Counted from the first letter of the stretch, positions 45,001 to 55,036 are shown. The stretch: DNA of 64,000 bases from Ophiura sarsii (GCA_035610835.1 CM069459.1:59799817-59863816); one strand, 5' to 3'. Program-made: numbers and translations. Notes: a model not told the origin generated them from the letters alone.

Positions 45001-45293
45001 GTTTTGCACAAACGTCCGTCCGTGACAAACCGATCAGCCTCTACTACACAAGAACACGTTTTAAAGAAGAAAAAAATTGATTTTTTTTTGGATTGATTTT
45101 TTAAAATTTTTAAACAAGCAGATACTACTCAAAAACACATTTTCATCTTTCTTTAAATATTGCTATGTGCTTCTTTCCATTTTTTTTTTTCATTTTTTTT
45201 TTTTACTTTGAAAAATAAAAATAGCGACCCTAGATTTACGAAAATTCGGGTCGGTTGGAAAGGACAGACAAGTCAACCTTTTTTGTTGCCTTA
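42067..45293. mobile_element. AAGGCC-type MITE, copy D, split by a 2.9-kb insertion
   Basis: TTAGGCCACAAAAAAAAAAG, GACTTGCCCTTTCAGAGCC and GGTCGGACGGTCGG on the left continue on the right at TACTACACAAGAACACG and end AAGTCAACCTTTTTTGTTGC. Copy A (1822-2185) is the closest relative and shows the uninterrupted sequence GGGAGATACTACACAAAA. Confidence 0.85.
42165..45041. mobile_element. 2.88-kb non-autonomous DNA element carrying a repeated 14-bp motif
   Basis: Its outer ends GAGGCTGATCGGTT and AACCGATCAGCCTC are inverted repeats. The flanking TACT (42161-42164, 45042-45045) is a 4-bp target duplication, because the related site at 1822-2185 has TACT only once. Within it, TGTCCGTCCGTGAC or a close variant occurs about 13 times on both strands. 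A left arm (42165-42730) pairs imperfectly with 43510-44065. A ~370-bp unit (TTACTAAGACTGAAAA to the motif pair) is tandemly repeated at about 44130 and 44497. No reading frame over 112 residues and no transposase motifs are present. Confidence 0.85.
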
Positions 45294-45552
45294 TCTTCAG
45301 ATTCATGCCACTTTAAAATGTAACACCCCACCCCATATCCATTATCACTTTCACATGTATGCAGGAATGCAGGAAAATAAACATTTCAAATTATTGTCAT
45401 GGTTATATTTAATCTATTTGATGTGAATATGAATTTAAATTTATTTATTAAATTGAAAAATATTGCTTTGAGTCTATTCTGAAATATATCTTGTTGCAAA
45501 CATAACTTTGCTTTTTAATAATAATTGTATTTTCAGATGGCTAATTGCCTTG

Positions 45553-45800
45553 GTTAGGCAAAAAAATTGTGTTGCCCTCAAGGGCTTCAAATTTAAAATC
45601 TGGTCAGTTGGTCGGAAATCCTATTTTTTTTACATTTTTTTTTTAGCTGAAAAATAAATGGTTTATGTTGAGACAAAATTGGTATAGGCCGTAAGTCAAT
45701 TTAACTAATGTTTCTAGTGTGATAATAGTCTAAAAAATATTTTTGTAATCTAACTTATTCATAAGCAAGCAAGAAATATAGCAACATAACTTCTTTTTTA
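45553..45800. mobile_element. AAGGCC-type MITE, partial copy E
   Basis: TTAGGCAAAAAAATTGTGTT, GCCCTCAAGGGCTTC and the GGTTTATGTTGAGACAAAAT interior match copies B and C. The right terminal repeat was not found. Confidence 0.7.
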
Positions 45801-46068
45801 TTGGCCTTATCATCTGTCAAATATGACAAATACCTGCAATGCGTAAAATACAAAGGCTGATGATACACTGTAGAATGTTTTAACCATGCTCTCTATTACA
45901 AATGCAATACCATACATCTATCTATTTATATGGTAATTTTATCTGCTGATAAAGCTTTACATATTTTGATTTTAATGCAATTCGATAAAACCTAGCCAAT
46001 TTTATGTCAGTTTACTGTTTGTTGCACATGTATACAGTTAATCAAAAAGTAACTGACTGGGTAATATG

Positions 46069-46546
46069 TAAGGCTGTGACTTATACCCGGGTACCTGCCT
46101 GTTATTCCGGGTACCAAATTTGGTACCTGGATACCCAATAATACCAAAAGAAAATCTTTTTTTTTTACATTTCTTCATTTTCAAATAACATGAACATGGC
46201 ATAAGGTAACATGAGGGGGTCAATAGAGCAGCCCTCAAATTAACCGAAGGCACCGAAGGCAATTGCCATCGGTGCCCCACCTAGTTGCCTTGATGCCCTC
46301 AACTTCTGGCTGTTTTTACTCCATTGAAAAATACATAATTGCCTTGGTGGAAGTTGGTGCCCCTTTCAAATTGCCTGAAATTGCTTTGCCCTTTCCATTT
46401 CTTAATTCGAGGGCTGCAATAGAGGTAATTTGGGGGACAAATTTGTACTCCAAACAAATTTAAACTAAAAAAAACCAAACCGTTTTCTTTCTTTTTTAGT
46501 TTATATTTTCGGGTACGAAACTACCCGTGCAAAAATAACAGCCTTA
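46069..46546. mobile_element. hAT-like MITE with TAAGGCTGTGA ends, nested host
   Basis: TAAGGCTGTGACTTATACCC at the left and ACAGCCTTA at the right are flanked by GTAATATG on both sides (46061-46068, 46547-46554), an exact 8-bp duplication. The interior carries CGGGTACC-type palindromes. A second element sits inside it at 46229-46416. A sister copy is at 49261-49553. Confidence 0.9.
46229..46416. mobile_element. hAT-like MITE with CAGCCCTC ends, 8-bp duplication
   Basis: CAGCCCTCAAATTAA and TTAATTCGAGGGCTG are the terminal repeats. CAATAGAG flanks both sides (46221-46228, 46417-46424). The sister of its host at 49261-49553 retains the empty site, CCTCTATTG, in inverted orientation. A sibling insertion is at 49871-50069. 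Confidence 0.93.
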
Positions 46547-46896
46547 GTAATATGTGCTGTGCTCATATCTCTAAAACTCTACTCCTAGCTACATGTACTT
46601 AAAAATATCAAAGTTGTTGAGAAATGTAAGAACTAAATATTGTAAGAGAGCAAATTAAACAGCAAAGAGATCCATCGTCCACACCAAATGGAAACAAATA
46701 TTGAATGTCACAAACCCCTTCACGTCTGTGAGCTATCCGTTCTATTTTTATAAACCTATGATGTAGACGTATGGTGTGATGTATGATATTAATATTAGTA
46801 ATGGAAGTATCCAGAGGCTGGTCTCTTTCAAGTTCTTGCTTGTACGGCGCTGTTGTATATTAACGAAGTGTCCATGGTTTATGGCGTCAGTAAGTA
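46547..46896. other. intron sequence, no recognised feature
   Basis: The - strand frame at 46748-46936 reads like transposon-derived sequence but could not be assigned. Confidence 0.45.
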
Positions 46897-48282
46897 TTGC
46901 TTGCCCCGGGGGATGGGGGGAGGGTACAGCACTCACATTATTTTTTAGATAAGGTTGTGGCTACATGCAGGGGTAATTACAGGCCTATTTCTATTCTACC
47001 TGTTATTTCAAAGGTTATTGAAAGGGCTGTGTTTGATCAACTATATGATTATCTCAATGTTAATAATTTGATTCATGTAAATCAATCTGGCTTCCGGCCA
47101 TCATATTCCACTGCTTCAGCTTTAATTAATTTAACTGAAGACTGGTACAATGAAATTGATAAAGGTAATATAATTGGATTATGTACGCTAGATTTAAAAA
47201 AGGCATTTGATACTGTAAATCATGATATTTTCTTAGAAAAACTAAAGTTATATGGAGTTAGTAAATATGTTATAAATTGGTTTTGTAGTTATTTAAGCAA
47301 TCGTACTCAATTTACATGTATTGATGGAATTTCCTCAAGCCCTAAGCCAATTCAGTGTGGAGTGCCCCAGGGTTCAATAGATGGCCCTCTGGCTTTCCTT
47401 GTATATATTAATGATTTACCTAAATGTGTATCTCACTCTAAAGTTAGCATGTATGCAGATGATACAGTTCTTTATTATGCATCTAACTCAGTTGATGATA
47501 TTGTAAAATGTATAAATGAAGACCTTGTGTCTGTAAGAAATTGGCTTCAAGTCAATAAACTCAGTTTAAACGTAACAAAATCAGAGTTCATGTTGATCTC
47601 ATCAAGGCAACGTTTAGCAAATGTTGAAAATCATAATTTGACAGTACAAATTAATGGAAACAATTTAGCTAAAGTTGATAAATGTAAGCATCTTGGTGTA
47701 ATTATTGATAACAATTTAACTTGGAATGAAAATATTGAATATACCCGAAAAAAAGCATTAAAGGGTCTACACATGTTAAAACGAGCGAAGCCTTTTCTTT
47801 CACATGATATTCTTAAAACTGTATTCAGTGCCATAGTACTTCCTCATCTACAGTATTGTAATATTGTATGGGGAAATTGTGGCTTAACTTCAGCATCTCG
47901 TCTTCAAATTATTCAAAACAGGTCTGCTCGTATTATTTGTGGAGTAGCTTGGGATACACCTAGTCTCGAAGTTCTTAATAAACTTAAATGGTTACCACTC
48001 GATAGTAGACAGACATACAACTGTAATATTTTGTCTTATAAAATACTCAATGATATTGCACCATCGTATTTGAATGATTTACTTTTGTATAATGACGTAA
48101 TTAATTACAATTTACGCAGAAGTAAGTTTAATGCTATTATTCCTAAACCTAAAACAAATTATAAAAAACACAGTTTTTCTTATAGGGGTGCCATTGAATG
48201 GAACAAACTTGACAAAAATATACAAGTCTCCCCCAATATTAGTATATTTATCAACCGTCTTAAACGAATGTGTCAGTTGTAA
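46897..48282 (+). CDS. LINE reverse transcriptase (5'-truncated), L2/CR1-like
   Basis: A 461-residue uninterrupted frame. LINE similarity begins at NYRPISILPVISKVIERAVF (from residue 27, nt 46975); the first 26 residues are flanking sequence that happens to be open. Motifs: DLKKAFDTVNHD (99-110), CGVPQGSIDGPL (154-165), YADD (186-189) with the catalytic aspartates, then WLQVNKLSLNVTKSEFM and a C-terminal region ending SRGAIEWNKL-like (YRGAIEWNKLDKNI). Fingers-domain N-terminus and endonuclease are absent, so the copy is dead on arrival by 5' truncation. It sits in intron 1 of the TMEM47-like gene, antisense to it. The IRPIS..P..SK / GVPQGS.DGP / YADD combination differs from the LINE at 7637-9022. 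The exact clade (L2, Daphne, Crack or other) is not settled. Confidence 0.9.
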   Translation: MLAPGDGGRVQHSHYFLDKVVATCRGNYRPISILPVISKVIERAVFDQLYDYLNVNNLIHVNQSGFRPSYSTASALINLTEDWYNEIDKGNIIGLCTLDLKKAFDTVNHDIFLEKLKLYGVSKYVINWFCSYLSNRTQFTCIDGISSSPKPIQCGVPQGSIDGPLAFLVYINDLPKCVSHSKVSMYADDTVLYYASNSVDDIVKCINEDLVSVRNWLQVNKLSLNVTKSEFMLISSRQRLANVENHNLTVQINGNNLAKVDKCKHLGVIIDNNLTWNENIEYTRKKALKGLHMLKRAKPFLSHDILKTVFSAIVLPHLQYCNIVWGNCGLTSASRLQIIQNRSARIICGVAWDTPSLEVLNKLKWLPLDSRQTYNCNILSYKILNDIAPSYLNDLLLYNDVINYNLRRSKFNAIIPKPKTNYKKHSFSYRGAIEWNKLDKNIQVSPNISIFINRLKRMCQL

Positions 48283-48470
48283 TTTTCGATATCTTAAAAT
48301 TCAATTTTTGTAATCTTGTTTTATTACACTGTATACTATAAGATTAAAGAAATATGTTATATTATGTAATTTTAGAGTTATTATATAAAATGTTAATGTT
48401 AATGTTATCACGGCCTCAGTGAAAAACAGCTGTAAAGTTGACCTATGTATCGTGAATAAATAAAGATTAT
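46973..48470 (+). mobile_element. LINE copy, 5'-truncated, with 3' UTR
   Basis: After the stop comes about 190 bp of AT-rich 3' sequence with CACGGCCTCAGTGAAAAACA, GCTGTAAAGTTGACC and GTGAATAAATAAAGATTATG. This is a 3' end of the kind seen in L2/CR1-group elements. The open frame carries no stop or frameshift, suggesting a recent insertion. Confidence 0.82.
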
Positions 48471-49260
48471 GTATGTAGGGGTAGCAGTGAGTGAATGACC
48501 CCTAACTTTTGGACATGTAGCCTATGGTCGCTATGGCAAAAAATTATTTTGGGGCTTAATGCTAATGTAGAGTTAGAGTAGAGATTCAAACAATTTCCAA
48601 CAACTTATCTACCCAAAATTGTTGTAGATTAGGCCAAATAAAAAAGCAAGTTTGTTTCTAGCAGTGCGTGCGCATTTCACTGAGACGCTTGATTCTTGCG
48701 CATTACAAAATATATATAGAAAAAACGGGGCAAATATTGTTAGGGTGCCGCGCAATCTTTTGTCCAAATTGTGTCCAACATGTTTCAAGATGGCGATTGG
48801 CCACATAAAGTACGGCAAACACGAAAGTGAAAATCTGCGGCAAATATCACATTTTAGCGAGCATAAGAGTAACAAAAATGCACAGATTTGACTTAATTAA
48901 ACCATTTCAAGTGAATCTCCACTATGAATTTGAGCAAAAAAATAAAAAAATGCATTTTCGCATTTGACTTTTCAGGCTTGATACAAACTTTTTATTTTGT
49001 TGGCCTTACCGCAAATGTTTTTCTTTTGCAAAATCAGTGTTCAGCAGTTGCGCTTAAAATACCAACTTTGAACACTGCAATGAGACATACCTGCCAGTCA
49101 CAAACATTACACAAGTGCCTATGTCTTGACTTAATATGACTGTACTCGATCTAACCAAATTTGTCAACAAGAATTGACTCTTCACTAAATGAGTTACTTG
49201 TATACCATACTACTAAAATGGGACCCAATGTAGTGGCCGATCCCTATACATGAGTGACCC
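48471..49260. other. intron 1 sequence, unassigned frame
   Basis: A stretch with higher GC and CpG content (48650-48860) contains open frames of 79-88 residues on both strands, none with a recognised domain. No exon boundaries could be supported. Confidence 0.45.
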
Positions 49261-49553
49261 TAAGGCTGTGACTTATACCTGGGTACCCGCCCGCTATTCC
49301 GGGTACCAAATTAGGTACCCGAATACCCAAAATGTAAAAAATAAAATTAGTACAAATTTGTCCCCCAAATAACCTCTATTGATGTGTCTTTTTGGGGGGA
49401 AATTTTGTACTTCAATAAAAATTTAAAAATTAACAACAACAACAAAAAAAAAAAAATTATTTTTATTTTTTATAAGTGTATATTTTCGGGTACCCGCCCG
49501 AAAAAACGGGTCGGGTACCCGGGTACGAAACTACCCGTGCATTCACAGCCTTA
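49261..49553. mobile_element. hAT-like MITE with TAAGGCTGTGA ends, without insertion
   Basis: TAAGGCTGTGACTTATACC and TTCACAGCCTTA at the ends, with GTGACCC repeated on both flanks. CCGGGTACC and GGTACCCG palindromes lie inside both ends. It is the uninterrupted sister of 46069-46546. Confidence 0.88.
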
Positions 49554-49870
49554 GTGACCCCTCCCCTGGAATCACAGCCACCAATATCGTGTTAACTGGC
49601 AGTACATGGCAATTGTCTGTTTGGGCTTAAATTGCTTTTAGGCTTTGAATAATATCAAGATGCCAATAACCAGAGAAGTAAATTGAATCTTGGAACAATG
49701 AATGAGGATCGAGAGAGTGTATAGACTATAGAGAGAGTGTTTTACATTACTTTTTGGGGAAGGGAGAGGGGGTGATAGGTAGGGGGTCGGGTCTGAGGAG
49801 GGGGTATTCAAGAGATAATGTAAATCATTTAACACACTTATTTTTACCCCTAATGGATGTATGTGAATGC

Positions 49871-50069
49871 CAGGCCTCAAAATAAGAAATGAAAAGGGCA
49901 GGCAATTTAAGGCAATTTGAAAGGGGCACCGACTTTATCCAAGGCAATTATGTGCTTTTGAATAGAGTGAAAACAGCCTGAAATTGAGGGCATCCAGCCA
50001 ACTAGGTGGGGCACGGAGTGGGGCATCGAAGGCAATTTCCTTCGATGCCTTCGATTAATTCGAGCCCTG
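49871..50069. mobile_element. hAT-like MITE with CAGGCCTC ends, 8-bp duplication
   Basis: CAGGCCTCAAAATAAG and TTAATTCGAGCCCTG at the ends, with exact GTGAATGC duplication at 49863-49870 and 50070-50077. The interior (GGCAATTTGAAAGGGGCACC, GGTGGGGCA, GAAGGCAATTTCC) is the reverse of 46229-46416. Confidence 0.93.
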
Positions 50070-50284
50070 GTGAATGCCCACAACAACAAAAATTCCAATT
50101 TTTGAAAGAATACATTGGTAGCCCAACTGTTGGCATGCTGTGTTACCCAGGTTTTGTTGGCCCCATTGCAAGGGTCAAAACTTCAAAAGTAGCACAAAAT
50201 ACTGCTGCTTAGTTACAGGGTTGGCAACACTGAAGCTTGTGCTGGGCCTCCAATCATAGAGACAGTTGGTACGCCTCTACCAGA

Positions 50285-50896
50285 GGGGGGGGGGGCAATA
50301 TTTAGTGGATATGAGGTCACAGGGATGTGCCGCCAAATACTGTAAAAGTGGTAATCGCGCTTTGCCAACTTTCAGCCATTTCGCTCATTTTTGAATTCAC
50401 AATGTTCATTACAAAGACTTAAACACAAAATAAATATGTTTGCATGTTTTTATTTTCGCGGAAGCAGCTTGGAGCGCGAAAATTAATGTAGCGCGAAAAA
50501 TGTAAAAGTTTACAGTAGGGTCCCATTTTTACCCGTCTAATCGGGCCTGGAAAAAATGTTTATTTCCCGGGAATATAGAAACATTTCCACCAAATATAAA
50601 GGATTTCACACCATTCATGTACATATCTTTATCTTTATCCAGAAAAGCAAATGATTAGATTTTGGTAAATGGATGACCCCTTTTCATAGCCATTTTTGGT
50701 AAATTGGTGGGTCTAAAATCCATAAATTTGCTGGGGGTTTTTTCACAGACATTTTAACAAAATCTGTCAAATATGTATAAAATGATGGGGTCTCTGGTAA
50801 ATATGGGTCCATTTTCCCCCGAAAATTGCTAAATGTTTGGGTCAATTTTCATTTAGCTGGCAGCACATCCCTACCAAAAAAGTATTTGAGTACCCC
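50285..50896. mobile_element. GGGGTACTCAGATA-type MITE with nested element
   Basis: GGGGATGTGCCGCC-like sequence near 50321 and the right end, GCAGCACATCCCTACCAAAA with GTATTTGAGTACCCC, match 39219-39503. The element at 50338-50517 interrupts it. Confidence 0.78.
50338..50517. mobile_element. TACTGTAAAAGTGG-type MITE
   Basis: TACTGTAAAAGTGG and AAAAGTTTACAGTA at the ends, with ATTTTCGCGGAAGCAGCTTG and GCGCGAAAA inside. Other copies: 51654-51852, and a fragment at about 16107-16232 with its duplicate in unit 2. Confidence 0.8.
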
Positions 50897-50939
50897 TCTC
50901 CCCCGGGCCTCTACATGCTCCTCCAGTCAGAGCTAAGAC

Positions 50940-51085
50940 CATTCACTTAGTGGCAATAATTTAGGGTCTTCAATTTGGGTGGGGGCATGTGGGCGACAAG
51001 TCCTGTGGTGGTGGTGGGGGGGGGGGGGGGGGAATAACCAATTTTGTGACTATTTTGTTAATAGTTACGCCCCTGCATTCACTGC
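50940..51085. mobile_element. degenerate hAT-like fragment with poly-G
   Basis: GGGTCTTCAATTTGGGTGGG, a 19-base G run and TAATAGTTACGCCCCTG resemble 33560-33764. The left terminus is lost. Confidence 0.55.
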
Positions 51086-51243
51086 ATTAATTGCCTGGGC
51101 TAGGCCTCTACACAGCACCATGCATGCTCCTCCAGCCTGAGCCAAGAGACCAATCATTCACTGAATCAGCAATTGCCATTCAATGTCAATGCAAATTCAA
51201 TCAATATTCAAGTTGCTAAACTTCCTTCGTTCACAGACTGAGT

Positions 51244-51361
51244 GTATAATTGGATTAATTTATACACAAATTTAGGCCAAGACAAAAAGAAAGATCTGTC
51301 TCGTATAATTGGATTAATTTATACACAAATTTAGGCCAAGACAAAAAGAAAGATCTGTCTC
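51244..51361. repeat. 59-bp direct tandem duplication
   Basis: GTATAATTGGATTAATTTAT through to AAGATCTGTCTC is present twice without a difference (51244-51302, 51303-51361). The duplication includes the end of the MITE that follows. Confidence 0.95.
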
Positions 51362-51632
51362 ACATACCCCGCACGCATTAAGTATGTGGAGTCGGAGTCA
51401 TTTTGCCGCATAACCTTACGCGATGAGCCCAATCATGGACGGTGGACCTTCAACCGTCCATGGCCCAATTTTGGATTTTTTTTTATTACGGTAGTTGTAA
51501 AAAAAAATTGAAAAAATTGTTCTGAAAGGGGAACAAAAAAATTGGGTCAAAAACACACACAAAAACCACATCGCAAAGCTATTTTTCCAAATGTACATTT
51601 TGTATGCGAGACACACTTTTCTTTTTGGCCTT
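51332..51632. mobile_element. MITE with AGGCCAAGACAAAAAG ends
   Basis: TTAGGCCAAGACAAAAAGAA, then AGATCTGTCTCACATAC, is mirrored by GTATGCGAGACACACTTTTC, then TTTTTGGCCTTA. An inverted GGACGGTGGAC...CCGTCC hairpin lies in the middle. Confidence 0.8.
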
Positions 51633-51653
51633 AACGGATGGCTGCAGCATGCA

Positions 51654-51852
51654 TACTGTAAAAGTGGAAATTTTTGCGCGTTTAATTATTTCGCGCTTTG
51701 CACTTTTTGCTTGTTTTTTATTTTTGCAAGTTTGAGCTTCCTAACAAAGACCTACAAATAGAATATATGCGCTCGTTTTTTATTTTCGTGCTTGCTGATT
51801 TTAGCGCAGAAAGCCCAAAAATAAATGTAGCGTGAAAATTTCCCCTTTTACA
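51654..51852. mobile_element. TACTGTAAAAGTGG-type MITE, second copy
   Basis: TACTGTAAAAGTGGAAATTT at the left and GCGTGAAAATTTCCCCTTTT, then ACATGA at the right, with TTATTTTCGTGCTTGCTGAT inside. Confidence 0.75.
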
Positions 51853-52115
51853 TGAATTAAGAATAGATGCCATTCGCACATTTGGTTGTCAAGTGTTTGG
51901 CATTTACATACATGTACTGTAGCTTGGATTCATCCACATGGTGGACTGACAGAGTTCACCAGTGCATGTAACATTGTCTTTATGAGTACACACCACCAAA
52001 TCATATTTTGCATTCTGATATACAGGGTGTATCAAAAAAAATAGGACACTTTTTTATGACGGTGTAATAATTGATATAATCATTGGACCATGACCAATTT
52101 AGTCTCAATGTAAAG

Positions 52116-52733
52116 CAGGGGTGTACTTTCGGCGCGAATCCACGAATCGATTCGCGTAAAATCACTACCGCGCGAATCCAAGTGGATTCTCGCCAAAAAT
52201 AAATAAATAAATAAAATTTAAAAAAAATTTTAAACTTTTTTCTTTTTCTTTTTAAGTCCATAACAGGACCTTAGATGACTGGTATTTGACCCTTAGTCAA
52301 CAAACATGCCGAATTTGGAAGTTATGCAAGCTCATAGCCTTATTCTTGATATTATTTTAATTAATTTTAAGAAGTGTTTGATTCAATTTGGGTACTATTA
52401 TTTGTGGCAATATCCTCAAATAGGTCTTAGGCCTACATGTACACACAGAATAAAGAACAAGGCAGCTATCATTTTTACAATGTAAATCAACTGCAAAACA
52501 ATTGCTGCCTTGTGCTTTATTCCGTGTGTAAGACCTATTTGAGGATATTGCCTTATTTTCTAAGTATACAATAGTACAATAAATGTTTAAAATGCGGAAT
52601 TTAAATTCAGTAAAAAGGATTCTCGCAAAAATATTCTGCGAGAATCCATTTGCGAGAATCCATGGATTCTCGCAAAATTCCTCTGCGAGAATCCATTTGG
52701 ATTCTCGCAGGATGTCGCGAAAGTACACCCCTG
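52116..52733. mobile_element. nested element with CAGGGGTGTACTTTCG ends
   Basis: CAGGGGTGTACTTTCGGCGC and GTCGCGAAAGTACACCCCTG are the ends, flanked by TAAAG on both sides. Repeated CGAGAATCCATTTGGATTCT-like and CGCGAATCC phrases fill the right side. It lies inside the mariner-like element and itself contains the foldback at 52406-52552. Confidence 0.83.
52406..52552. mobile_element. 147-bp foldback, third nesting level
   Basis: GGCAATATCCTCAAATAGGT, then CTTAGG, is mirrored by AAGACCTATTTGAGGATATT, then GCC. GGCAGC...GCTGCC forms an inner arm. Related sequence lies at 4805-4925. Confidence 0.82.
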
Positions 52734-53172
52734 TAAAGCCCAATTAATTATTATGATATCCTGAAAATATGAGATCAATCCGATGAAAAATAAGAAAACT
52801 AGCATAATTTGCGTAAACCATGTCATTTACTGGTTTGTACAATGGGATTTACATAGACCAGGGATAGCACTGGATCAAAAATGTGAGAGGTCCCATGACA
52901 TTTTTCAGGACCCCGTAGGACTTCAAAAAACAAATTTAAGGGGTCCACCAAGAAATTGAGGGGTCCTGAAGTTTGGGTATTTGAAAATTTGACTTTTTTA
53001 CGGACAGTTTTAATGAATTTATATTGTGAGCAAAGGATGGATATGTAATTTACCAGGATTTTATCTTTATCGGTTGTACTTAACATTGAAATAAAAATTG
53101 GTCACGCTTCAGTGATTTAACAAGGATTTAAACCATCATCAAAGTGTCCTAATTTTTTTGATACACCCTGTA

Positions 53173-53997
53173 CACGGCAGTGTTTGAAATTAAGATTGAC
53201 CCCACCATAAGTCTAAATTTAACATCCCAGAAAAGGTAATAAATGCTGTAAATGTTTCATAATTTTGCATTTTAGGTTATTTCCGCCAGGCGTTTCCTGA
53301 TTCACAGAATTAATTGTTGTTTGTTTGTTTATGTGTTTTGCGCGCTCTGAGTTCCTTGGAAGATTTGTTTGTGCCTTATAAGAACAATCTGTTATTATTA
53401 CCTAGCGCATACTTAGTGTTTTGAACTAAAATAAACAAAACAAAATGCACAGCTCTATCTTGGGGTATGGGCTAATGAAAGCCAAGATAATTTTGTTTTC
53501 TTTGGCCTTAAAAAGAAGTGTGCAATACCGCAAGTTGTTTTGCACCATATCATTATCCTCCAAAATGCCTTTTGGTTTCTTAAATATGATTCAACATTTT
53601 GGACACACTAGAATAAACAACAAATATTTGAAGGTTTTAATCCATCAAATATGGATTTGTTTAGAGTCCCTATGAATTATGTGCACCAAAACCCTCGTTA
53701 ATGAAGCACCTGCCAGCTGCCACCCCAAAACTTTTGTGCAAGAAATAACAAATAAATAGAAAAACAACTAGAGTACTAGACCCTACTTGAAAGGTCCATT
53801 GTAGAAGACAGGTTTTTAAGGTTAATTTTTGGTGTCAGTTGTGGGATTGAATATTGGAATGGCATCTGCTTTTGTTTGATATCATCAAGTTTGTTTTAAC
53901 TCTTGGTCTCTTTAAAATCCAAAATGGTAACTTTTCTCCCACCCATTCGTTTCTTTTCCTGATTCAAATGTGCCATAAGATCTATGTGGTGAATCAC
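53173..53997. other. intron 1 sequence, no recognised feature
   Basis: Nothing supported between the mariner-like element and the minisatellite. Confidence 0.5.
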
Positions 53998-54789
53998 TGC
54001 AAGCCTTCATCTCACAGATGCGCACAAGCCTTCATCTCACATGTGTGCACAAGCCTTCATCTCACAGATGGGCACAAGCCTTCATCTCACAGATAGGTAC
54101 AAGCCTTCATCTCACAGATGTGCACAAGCCTTTACCTCACAGATGTGCACAAGCCTTCATCTCACAGATGTGCGCAAGCCTTCATCACACAGATGTGCAC
54201 AAGCCTTCATCACACAGATGTGCACAAGCCTTCATCTCACAGATGTGCACAAGCCTTCATCTCACAGATGTGCACAAGCCTTCATCTCACAGAAGGACAC
54301 AAGCCTTCATCTCACAGATGTGCACAAGCCTTCATCTCACAGATGTGCACAAGCCTTCATCTCACAGATGTGCACAAGCCTTCATCTCACAGATGTGCAC
54401 AAGCCTTCATCTCACAGATGTGCACAAGCCTTCATCTCACAGATGTGCACAAGCCTTCATCTCACAGATGTGCACAAGCCTTCATCTCACAGATAGGCAC
54501 AAGCCTTCATCTCACAGATGGGCACAAGTCTTCATCTCACAGATGTGCACAAGCCGTCATCTCACAGATGGACACAAGCCTTCATCTCACAGATGGGCAC
54601 AAGCCTTCATCTCACAGATGCGCAAGAGCCTTCATCTCACAGATGGGCACAAGCCTTCATCTCACAGATGTGCACAAGCCTTCACCTCACAGATGGGCAC
54701 AAGCCTTCATCTCACAGATGCGCAAGAGCCTTCATCTCACAGATGGGTTAGCATTCATCTCACAGATGGGCACAAGCCTTCATCTCACA
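53998..54789. repeat. 25-bp minisatellite, about 31 copies
   Basis: The unit GCACAAGCCTTCATCTCACA, then GATGT, repeats head to tail. There are single-base variants (GATGGG, GATAGG, CGCAAGAG) and one shortened unit near 54741. Because 25 is not a multiple of three and the unit has no stop in any forward frame, all three forward frames stay open and cycle through the same 25 residues. The open frames of up to 270 codons are therefore artefacts. It lies in intron 1, about 250 bp from exon 1 of the TMEM47-like gene. Confidence 0.97.
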
Positions 54790-55036
54790 ACATCTCTCTT
54801 TTATCACAACAATTGATAAAACAAAGTTAAAGAGGAAATAACAAAAATAACAAAAATATTTGACAATCTCAACAAATTGGTGAGGGCGGGGACAAGAAAC
54901 ATGTTTATTATTTTTCTTGGCCTAAGTTGAACTCAATCAGCAATTTAGCATCTTGGGTTCATAAAAGCCTCTCAATTTTCATCATAGTATTATAATTGGT
55001 ATAAACAAATAAATACATTCCATCAAAGATACTCAC
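54790..55036. other. intron 1 start of the TMEM47-like gene
   Basis: It includes a short fragment of the AAGACAAAAAGAAAG family (GGGACAAGAAACATG to TTTTTCTTGGCCTAAG, about 54888-54926). The donor, GTGAGT on the - strand, is at 55036-55031. Confidence 0.5.

Larger units (their letters stand above)
52021..53172. mobile_element. mariner-like non-autonomous element, TACAGGGTGTATC ends
   Basis: TACAGGGTGTATCAAAAAAA and TTTTTTTGATACACCCTGTA, extending to AGGACACTTT on each side, form ~28-bp inverted repeats with one mismatch around TA targets. This is the style of Tc1/mariner elements. It hosts another element at 52116-52733. No transposase remains. Confidence 0.88.

Noticed and set aside
46748..46936. 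62-codon - strand frame that reads like a transposon protein fragment
   Set aside because: I could not tie it to a family or to other exons; left unassigned.
54018..54830. 270-codon repeat-rich frame and two overlapping frames
   Set aside because: A 25-bp minisatellite keeps all three forward frames open. There is no start context, domain or splice evidence, and it lies in an intron of the opposite-strand gene.
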